Assembly (NCBI GenBank): GCA_016207985.1
Contig: JACQYX010000238.1
Span: forward strand, 1-5,274
DNA from: Ignavibacteriales bacterium
Lineage (GTDB): Bacteria > Bacteroidota > Ignavibacteria > UBA10030 > SZUA-254
Direction of reading: 5' to 3'
DNA: 5,274 bases
Shown here: piece after piece, positions 1 to 3,806 of the stretch
How positions within the stretch are numbered: position 1 is the stretch's first letter
Layout of the letters: each line of letters opens with the position of its first letter
The notes under the pieces: generated by a model
Database searches by the model: none
What the model saw: the letters and a program-made list of their open reading frames with translations, nothing else
Told to the model about the DNA's origin: nothing
Program-made: the position numbers and the translations under genes

Positions 1-1
1 A

Positions 2-1321
2 TTGCTGACCTTGTGCATATTCTGGGATTTCGGCAATATTAAATGAAACATTCGCATTAGGCACAGCATTGCCACTGGTGTCGAGGACGGTTACAATAAA
101 CGGATTAGATAAAGTTGTACCAATATCTTGTATTTGGTTGTTACCGACGGTTCGTTCGATGATTGCCGCAGCACCTGCATAGGCAGTTGCAGTAAACACA
201 ACGAGATTATCCGGATTGTCCATCAAAGAAACGGTTACTGAATATCTACCTACTTTATCTCCGAGTCTCAACGTTGTCGATGCCAGTCCATTCAGGTTGG
301 TTTGTATAATTGTATCGCTCAGCACTTGTCCAGTTGCACTGATAGGTGATTCAGTGATACTAAAATTGATATATTCACCTGCAAGTGGAACGCCATCAGA
401 ATCTTTTATTGCAACAATAAATGGCTGGAGTATCGTATTAATTGGTTGAGTTTGATTGTTACCCGAATATATCGCAAGCATCCCCACCGATTGTCTTAAT
501 GAACCTATCGGGTGCAATGAATCTGTAAAAGTGAAACGCCCGAAAGACGAGAGACCTTGTTTTGCTATACTCCTTGTAGAGGTATCATTAATTCCCCGCT
601 GAATTTTCCACGTCTTACCACTATCAACCGACCTCCAGAGAAGCAGCTTTGTCGGATCATGTCCGTTAAGCTCATTATCAGAATATTTTAAAATTATATT
701 TGCACTGAGATTGCCATTGATAGTTGGGTTGATGTCGTAATATCTCAAAACGGATTCATGACCGTTTGCTATTTGGGGTGTACCCGAGGTTCGGGTTGTA
801 ACAATCCTACCAGAGGCAATACCCGACCAAATAATAGTTGCACCAATATTACCGAAGTCTGACGATGGAGTTGTACCATCCAATTCAACTTCCTTCTGGA
901 TACTTCCAATTAAGTAGCCCTCTTCGAATAATCTTCCCCCAAGTTTGAGAATCGAACCGGTTTCTATTTGCAAGACTACATCTTGTCTAATCGTTATGTT
1001 ACTTTTAGCTAGAAAATCCCCACCAACAGTACTTTTTATCCCCGAACCAGTTAACATTAAATCATTGTACTGAATCGCTTGGATTGTTTGGTTCGATCCA
1101 AAATAATCGAATATTCCATTGATTGAATCTCGAAGTCCGTCAACACGATCCTTAACTCTAAACGCGCCGGAATTATTAATTCTGCCTGAATTAAATAAAT
1201 CTTGTGCTAAACAATTTTCAGGCACATATAAGAGTGCCGACAGAAATAAAAACCAAAGGAACTTAAAATTGTTTTTCAATTTTTCTTTCCGACCAATTCG
1301 CATATTATTTTTCCCGTTCAT
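2..1321 (-). CDS. Exported modular protein with Big_1-like Ig domains (C-terminus outside window)
   Basis: The frame is open from ATG at 1321 to the left edge (440 codons seen, no stop). The start is chosen because GAAAGGT lies 6 nt upstream; an in-frame ATG at 1303 has no comparable site. Residues 8-39 form a signal peptide: basic RKEKLKNNFK, hydrophobic FLWFLFLSALLY, likely cleavage NCLA|QD. The mature part opens with N-S-G-R-I-N-N-S-G (44-52), then an SNQTI unit near 76-120. A module at about 130-265 contains SVLRYY (190-195), the Asp-box-like SVDSGKTW (231-238) and FGRF (260-263). From 287 come Ig-like repeats, each opening with GNNQ, 106 residues apart (287 and 393), containing PFIV, D-x-x-G-x-x-x-P and NGLASTTLRLG, which resemble invasin/intimin Big_1 domains. 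Such domains usually act as rigid stalks of surface proteins. Export and Ig-like architecture are well supported; the role (adhesin or structural) is inferred. Confidence 0.88.
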   Translation of the reverse strand, partial: MNGKNNMRIGRKEKLKNNFKFLWFLFLSALLYVPENCLAQDLFNSGRINNSGAFRVKDRVDGLRDSINGIFDYFGSNQTIQAIQYNDLMLTGSGIKSTVGGDFLAKSNITIRQDVVLQIETGSILKLGGRLFEEGYLIGSIQKEVELDGTTPSSDFGNIGATIIWSGIASGRIVTTRTSGTPQIANGHESVLRYYDINPTINGNLSANIILKYSDNELNGHDPTKLLLWRSVDSGKTWKIQRGINDTSTRSIAKQGLSSFGRFTFTDSLHPIGSLRQSVGMLAIYSGNNQTQPINTILQPFIVAIKDSDGVPLAGEYINFSITESPISATGQVLSDTIIQTNLNGLASTTLRLGDKVGRYSVTVSLMDNPDNLVVFTATAYAGAAAIIERTVGNNQIQDIGTTLSNPFIVTVLDTSGNAVPNANVSFNIAEIPEYAQGQQ

Positions 1322-1327
1322 AACACG

Positions 1328-1334
1328 ACCTTTC
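1328..1334 (-). promoter_or_regulatory. Ribosome binding site of the left gene
   Basis: On the minus strand GAAAGGT lies 6 nt before the ATG at 1321. It decides the start in favour of the first Met over the Met six codons downstream. Confidence 0.6.
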
Positions 1335-1347
1335 GGGTAAAAATAAA

Positions 1348-1376
1348 ATTATAACTGGTTTCAATTTTCATGCATT
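1348..1376 (-). promoter_or_regulatory. Possible promoter of the left gene (TATAAT -10)
   Basis: A perfect TATAAT lies at 1353-1348 on the minus strand, which would place transcription start about 20 nt before the ATG, just upstream of the Shine-Dalgarno. The hexamer 17 nt upstream (AATGCA, 1376-1371) is a poor -35 match. In AT-rich sequence a lone TATAAT is weak evidence, but the position is right and the 732-nt gap makes separate transcription likely. Confidence 0.3.
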
Positions 1377-1425
1377 TATAAAAAAATTATTTCTCATAAA
1401 TGAATATCCGTATACTAGAATAGTC

Positions 1426-1459
1426 ATGAAAAGAGATGCCGAGCCAGCATATCTTTCAT
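1426..1459. repeat. Imperfect inverted repeat
   Basis: ATGAAAAGAGATGC (1426-1439) pairs with GCATATCTTTCAT (1447-1459), with one bulged base and one mismatch, across a 7-nt loop. It is weaker than its neighbour at 1482-1514 and has no U-run for termination. Confidence 0.35.
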
Positions 1460-1481
1460 AACAATAATAAGTACTTGGGAA

Positions 1482-1514
1482 CATAGATAGCCATTGCGGC
1501 GCAATGTATCTATG
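1482..1514. repeat. Strong inverted repeat, 14 bp stem with a 2-nt bulge
   Basis: Arm CATAGATA (1482-1489), a GC bulge, then CATTGC (1492-1497), loop GGC, GCAATG (1501-1506) and TATCTATG (1507-1514). All 14 pairs are Watson-Crick. There is no T-run on either side, so this is not an intrinsic terminator. It could be a structured RNA element, a protein-binding dyad or part of a palindromic repeat family. Confidence 0.7.
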
Positions 1515-1532
1515 CAGCCGTTTATTCGGATC

Positions 1533-1561
1533 CCTGGGATGAAAGGAGAAAAATTCCCAGG
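1533..1561. repeat. Inverted repeat, 7 bp stem
   Basis: CCTGGGA (1533-1539) pairs with TCCCAGG (1555-1561) across a 15-nt purine-rich loop, 18 nt beyond the 1482-1514 hairpin. A 7-bp stem in a gap this long could be chance; it is listed because it clusters with other dyads. Confidence 0.4.
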
Positions 1562-1706
1562 AATCTCTACGGTTCCCTATTCTGTTTACAGATATCACTT
1601 CACGTTTCATTCATATGATAAATCTCTTTCGCATCATTTTAATACCAGCGATAATGAATCACTCTGTATTTATAGTGCGAATAATTCGTGACATAAAATA
1701 TTCCGC

Positions 1707-1740
1707 AACATAGGAACTATCGAAACGACCTATGTTCCTA
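1707..1740. repeat. Two overlapping, mutually exclusive stems
   Basis: AACATAGG (1707-1714) pairs perfectly with CCTATGTT (1729-1736). TAGGAAC (1711-1717) pairs perfectly with GTTCCTA (1734-1740). The arms overlap, so a transcript can form only one at a time. No T-tract follows. This could be a small RNA switch-like element or an operator with overlapping half-sites; it could also be coincidence. Confidence 0.45.
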
Positions 1741-1788
1741 GATCGTTACAGAAGCCATTATTATCTGAATAAACATTAATTATCCTTC

Positions 1789-1834
1789 ACCACATAAAAG
1801 GATACCAGTAAAAGGAACATCCCTTTATGTTGGT
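1789..1834 (-). repeat. Long hairpin that folds best in minus-strand RNA
   Basis: On the minus strand the arms are ACC-A-ACATAAAGGGA (1834-1820) and TCCTTTTATGT-GGT (1802-1789). ACATAAAGGGA pairs over 11 positions, one of them G-U in minus-strand RNA. ACC/GGT adds three pairs beyond a single bulged A, giving 14 pairs and a 17-nt loop. In plus-strand RNA the same position is an A-C mismatch. That asymmetry fits a structure used in the minus-strand transcript, the direction of all genes here. No U-run follows. Confidence 0.6.
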
Positions 1835-1950
1835 AGAAGAAATCCATCTTCCGGCTAACATACTTGGCAGTTGATAATACGGATCATGTCGTTCCGATTG
1901 AATCGCGAACGTATCACGATATGTTTTTCAAAAATCATCAACGCCGATGA

Positions 1951-2016
1951 GAGATAATCATCTCAAGCCGGTTGAGTACAGAAAATAAATCCTATTTCTA
2001 TTTCTAATACTTAGAA
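1951..2016. repeat. Cluster of three short dyads 3' of the middle gene
   Basis: GAGAT/ATCTC with an AATC loop (1951-1964), CTCAA/TTGAG with a GCCGG loop (1962-1976, overlapping the first) and TTCTAA/TTAGAA with a TAC loop (2002-2016). The last lies 37 nt past the stop of the middle gene. None is followed by a T-run in the minus direction, so none is a standard terminator. They may protect the 3' end of the transcript or be chance dyads. Confidence 0.35.
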
Positions 2017-2053
2017 GTCTCGATCTCCTTATATAATTCTAATCGATGCTTTG

Positions 2054-3631
2054 TTAATTACCGATCTGGACAGTACCGTCGTTATTGATTGTGCCAGCAT
2101 TAGTTAAATCAAGGTCAACCTGTAATGTACCGGTGTTCTGAATGTTTGCTGTGACACCCGCGTTGATGTTCAGATTCGCCGTTGTTCGAACTAAGCTACC
2201 TGCTAAAATGTTTTTAGGTGCATCATTCACGAACAAAAGATTCTCATATGTACCAGCCGCAATCGTCTGTGAAGCTGCATCACCTGTTGTACCGTTGTAC
2301 TCAACTGTACCATCGCTGAACACTATACCGTTGTTCAAACCGGCAAATTGCATAGTTGCATTTGCATTTGTCTTTGTTCCACTCAGCGTCAGACCGTAGG
2401 TTCTCATATTCGTAGTAAGAGACGGTGAATTCAAGAAATTACCGTTCACAGTAATATCACCCAATGCCGTCTTGATACTGCTTGCGGTTCCAGCCATTGT
2501 CAAGTTACCATAGGTTACACCGAGACCACCACCAGCGACATTCTGATTACCACCGTCATATGTCCACGTGGATGTCACAGCAAGATTGACTGTTCCGGTT
2601 TGAGATGTGAAGCTGCCCGCGAAGGTTGCTGTACCTGTCCCCGTGAGTGAAATTGTACCTGCATTGCCGACGTTCGCATTCATATCGAGATTTGCACCAG
2701 CACCGGCTGTGACAGTTCCAGAGTTGATGTCAAGATCGTCATCGAATCTCATTCCACCTGTTCCTGCTGTGATAATTCCGGTGTTGTGCGATAACGTGTT
2801 CGAAAAAGTTACTAATCCAGCACCACCGGTGATGTTACCATTATTGATAGCTGCATTCGTAAATGTCATGGTACCACCATTTACTGCGGCGGTGATTGTA
2901 CCATCGTTACCGCTTAAAGTACTGATCGTCAACGCTCCTGAGCCATTGACAAGATTAGCCGTTGCCGCTAAAGCAGAGATTGTGTTTATACTGCTTACAC
3001 CCGACCCTAAGGTCACTGTCCTTCCCGCCGTAATATCTGCAATGGTTGCATAAGTACCAGACGTATTAACAGTCAGATCATTATCTACGGTCAGATCACC
3101 GCCGACATGTGTCATCGTTCCTGCAACTACCGCCCCCTGCAAACTCTTTGTAGCCGCATTTAATAGATTCAGATTTGTATAGCTCGCGTCTATGATCGTC
3201 TGTCCGCCTGCGTTCGCACGATAATTCACAGTGCTGCCAGCCCCATTCGCTACTAATGTTCCAGTCGTCCGACTTGCCGAACCATCGAGATTTAATGACT
3301 GCCCGTTGATATCATAAGAGGCTGTTCCACCAGCGGTATATGCAGTTGTAGTAGTGACTTCCACATTTTGTGTTTTTGTGCCGGTGCCTTGTGAATTCAA
3401 CGTACCGAAAGTCAGACCGCCATTGCCGGCTGTTCCGATGCTCTGGTTTGTACCAGTGAGATTGACAGTACCTCCGATAGTCTTCGCTTCAGCATTGTTT
3501 ATACTCCCTTTGATATTATATGTTCCAGAACCGGAGTAGCTGCTGCCGGCTTGAATGTTCATATTTTGACCAAAGGTTATTCCGACGATTGTTAGAAGAA
3601 TGGCGATTGTTAAAAAAACAGATTTAAACAT
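2054..3631 (-). CDS. Exported beta-solenoid-like repeat protein, complete, 525 aa
   Basis: The start at 3631 is fixed by GAAAGGAG 7 nt upstream and by an immediate signal peptide: hydrophobic residues 5-20, likely cleavage ITFG|Q after residue 21. The mature protein is Gly/Thr/Asn/Ala-rich with no cysteine and few lysines, typical of secreted beta-strand repeats. Four NQTI-type units begin near residues 62, 143, 362 and 454. Residues 242-342 hold five tandem rungs of 20-21 residues, each starting N-x-G-x-[IV], probably one solenoid turn each. The C-terminal 73 residues (GTYENLLF, KNI, LQV, then N-A-G-T-I-N-N-D-G) match the end of the upstream protein. There are no transmembrane segments after the signal and no recognisable T9SS C-terminal domain. 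A role as surface or matrix component is inferred; no enzymatic motif is visible. Confidence 0.9.
   Translation of the reverse strand: MFKSVFLTIAILLTIVGITFGQNMNIQAGSSYSGSGTYNIKGSINNAEAKTIGGTVNLTGTNQSIGTAGNGGLTFGTLNSQGTGTKTQNVEVTTTTAYTAGGTASYDINGQSLNLDGSASRTTGTLVANGAGSTVNYRANAGGQTIIDASYTNLNLLNAATKSLQGAVVAGTMTHVGGDLTVDNDLTVNTSGTYATIADITAGRTVTLGSGVSSINTISALAATANLVNGSGALTISTLSGNDGTITAAVNGGTMTFTNAAINNGNITGGAGLVTFSNTLSHNTGIITAGTGGMRFDDDLDINSGTVTAGAGANLDMNANVGNAGTISLTGTGTATFAGSFTSQTGTVNLAVTSTWTYDGGNQNVAGGGLGVTYGNLTMAGTASSIKTALGDITVNGNFLNSPSLTTNMRTYGLTLSGTKTNANATMQFAGLNNGIVFSDGTVEYNGTTGDAASQTIAAGTYENLLFVNDAPKNILAGSLVRTTANLNINAGVTANIQNTGTLQVDLDLTNAGTINNDGTVQIGN
2606..2908 (-). repeat. Tandem 20-residue (60 bp) protein repeats
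   Basis: Units start at residues 242, 263, 283, 303 and 323 with NDGTI, NNGNI, NTGII, NSGTV and NAGTI. Four spacings are 21, 20, 20 and 20 residues. Most have T-A/G-G or G-T-G near position 6-10 and an aromatic or hydrophobic residue near position 14. A looser sixth unit follows from 343 (SQTGTV). The regular N-x-G turns and alternating beta-prone residues fit a right-handed parallel beta-solenoid; the fold is inferred. Confidence 0.75.
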
Positions 3632-3638
3632 TGTGTTG

Positions 3639-3646
3639 CTCCTTTC
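3639..3646 (-). promoter_or_regulatory. Ribosome binding site of the middle gene
   Basis: GAAAGGAG on the minus strand, 7 nt before ATG at 3631: a near-consensus anti-16S match. It fixes the start codon. Confidence 0.8.
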
Positions 3647-3663
3647 ATTATTGTTTTTCTTAA
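3640..3663 (-). repeat. Duplicated translation-initiation leader, copy 2
   Basis: Minus-strand TTAAGAAAAACAATAATGAAAGGA immediately precedes the middle gene. Copy 1 (3792-3771) differs by one substitution and about two single-base length changes. Both place GAAAGGA 7 nt or so before an ATG. Part of the likeness comes from A-richness, but the ACAATA(A)TGAAAGGA core is specific. Confidence 0.55.
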
Positions 3664-3692
3664 TTAATATATTTTTTTAAGCCCTTGCTCAA
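3664..3692 (-). promoter_or_regulatory. Possible sigma-70-like promoter of the middle gene
   Basis: TTGAGC (3692-3687) and TATTAA (3669-3664) are separated by exactly 17 nt on the minus strand. Initiation would fall about 25 nt upstream of the ATG, leaving room for the Shine-Dalgarno. The -35 lies inside the dyad CCCTTGAGCAAGGG, so a dimeric repressor or activator could act there. The region is very AT-rich, so chance matches are likely. Confidence 0.35.
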
Positions 3693-3695
3693 GGG
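3682..3695. repeat. 14-bp perfect palindrome in the 3-2 gap
   Basis: CCCTTG-CT-CAAGGG (plus strand) is an uninterrupted dyad with a 2-nt centre. In minus-strand RNA it would be followed by CUUAAAAAAA, an A-tract and not a U-tract, so it is not a terminator in the gene direction. It is a candidate operator over the predicted -35 box, or a leader hairpin. Confidence 0.5.
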
Positions 3696-3717
3696 ACGAT
3701 ACTTTATTAACCGACGA

Positions 3718-3738
3718 CTTGAAAATATTAATTTCAAG
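3718..3738. repeat. Hairpin with 7-bp perfect stem after the short ORF
   Basis: CTTGAAA (3718-3724) pairs with TTTCAAG (3732-3738) across a 7-nt AT loop. On the minus strand it begins within the last codons of the possible 9-codon ORF, overlapping its stop. Position relative to that ORF resembles a leader-peptide/hairpin arrangement, but there is no U-run and no second competing stem was found. Confidence 0.5.
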
Positions 3739-3763
3739 GTGGTCTGGATTGAATCATCATCAT
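3734..3763 (-). CDS. Possible 9-codon leader ORF
   Basis: ATGATGATG at 3763 starts a short frame reading MMMIQSRPP then TGA at 3736-3734. A Shine-Dalgarno (GAAAGGA) lies 7 nt upstream. The three tandem ATGs and the placement between two co-directional genes could make it a translated leader. It could equally be what remains of a start region whose gene has been lost, because its upstream sequence duplicates that of the middle gene. The peptide has no recognisable bias toward a regulatory amino acid. Real translation is uncertain. Confidence 0.25.
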   Translation of the reverse strand: MMMIQSRPP

Positions 3764-3770
3764 AATACTT

Positions 3771-3777
3771 TCCTTTC
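3771..3777 (-). promoter_or_regulatory. Ribosome-binding-like site before the short ORF
   Basis: GAAAGGA on the minus strand, 7 nt before the ATG triplet at 3763, the same spacing as at the middle gene. Confidence 0.4.
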
Positions 3778-3792
3778 ATATTGTTTTTTTAA
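3771..3792 (-). repeat. Duplicated translation-initiation leader, copy 1
   Basis: Minus-strand TTAAAAAAACAATATGAAAGGA lies 15 nt after the stop of the right-hand gene and upstream of the 9-codon ORF. It matches the leader of the middle gene, suggesting a local duplication or a gene start lost between the two genes. Confidence 0.55.
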
Positions 3793-3806
3793 TAGATTTT
3801 TTTTAA

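Larger units (their letters stand above)
1322..2053. other. 732-nt intergenic region with several inverted repeats, no convincing gene
   Basis: The gap between the stop of the middle gene and the start of the left gene is far longer than the 175-nt gap on the other side. The best open frames (minus 1610-1368, 80 codons; plus 1494-1691, 65 codons) lack a good ribosome binding site, a signal peptide, recognisable motifs or the composition of the neighbouring proteins. I take them as chance frames. The stretch holds two long imperfect hairpins (1482-1514 and 1789-1834), a pair of mutually exclusive stems (1707-1740) and smaller dyads (1426-1459, 1533-1561, 1951-2016). It may be a structured untranslated region, a small RNA locus or a degenerate element; I cannot choose between these. 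Confidence 0.6.

Noticed and set aside
608..631. Sialidase or other glycosidase activity from the SxDxGxTW motif
   Set aside because: Only one Asp-box-like motif is present, with no sialidase catalytic arginine triad or propeller repeats seen. It lies in a module shared with a protein that lacks it.
1202..1213. Lipobox at Cys37 of the left protein
   Set aside because: The residues before Cys are VPEN, not L-[AS]-[GA]. A signal peptidase I site CLA|Q fits better.
1368..1610. 80-codon minus-strand open frame in the long gap
   Set aside because: No good ribosome binding site, no recognisable motif, signal peptide or composition like its neighbours, and the strong hairpin at 1482-1514 lies inside it. 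A chance frame is more likely, though not excluded.
1494..1691. 65-codon plus-strand open frame in the long gap
   Set aside because: Starts inside the hairpin at 1482-1514, lacks a Shine-Dalgarno, and runs against all genes here. No recognisable product.
2606..2908. CRISPR-like periodic array in the middle gene
   Set aside because: The 60-bp periodicity is in a coding frame with degenerate DNA identity, not identical repeats with unique spacers.
2607..3053. 148-codon plus-strand open frame rich in Pro, Val and Ala
   Set aside because: Antisense shadow of the Gly/Thr/Asn-rich repeat gene; its composition is what the reverse complement of GGT, ACT and AAT codons gives.
3671..3695. Intrinsic terminator at CCCTTG/CAAGGG beside a T-tract
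   Set aside because: The T-tract precedes the palindrome on the plus strand and becomes an A-tract after it on the minus strand. Neither orientation gives hairpin followed by U-run.
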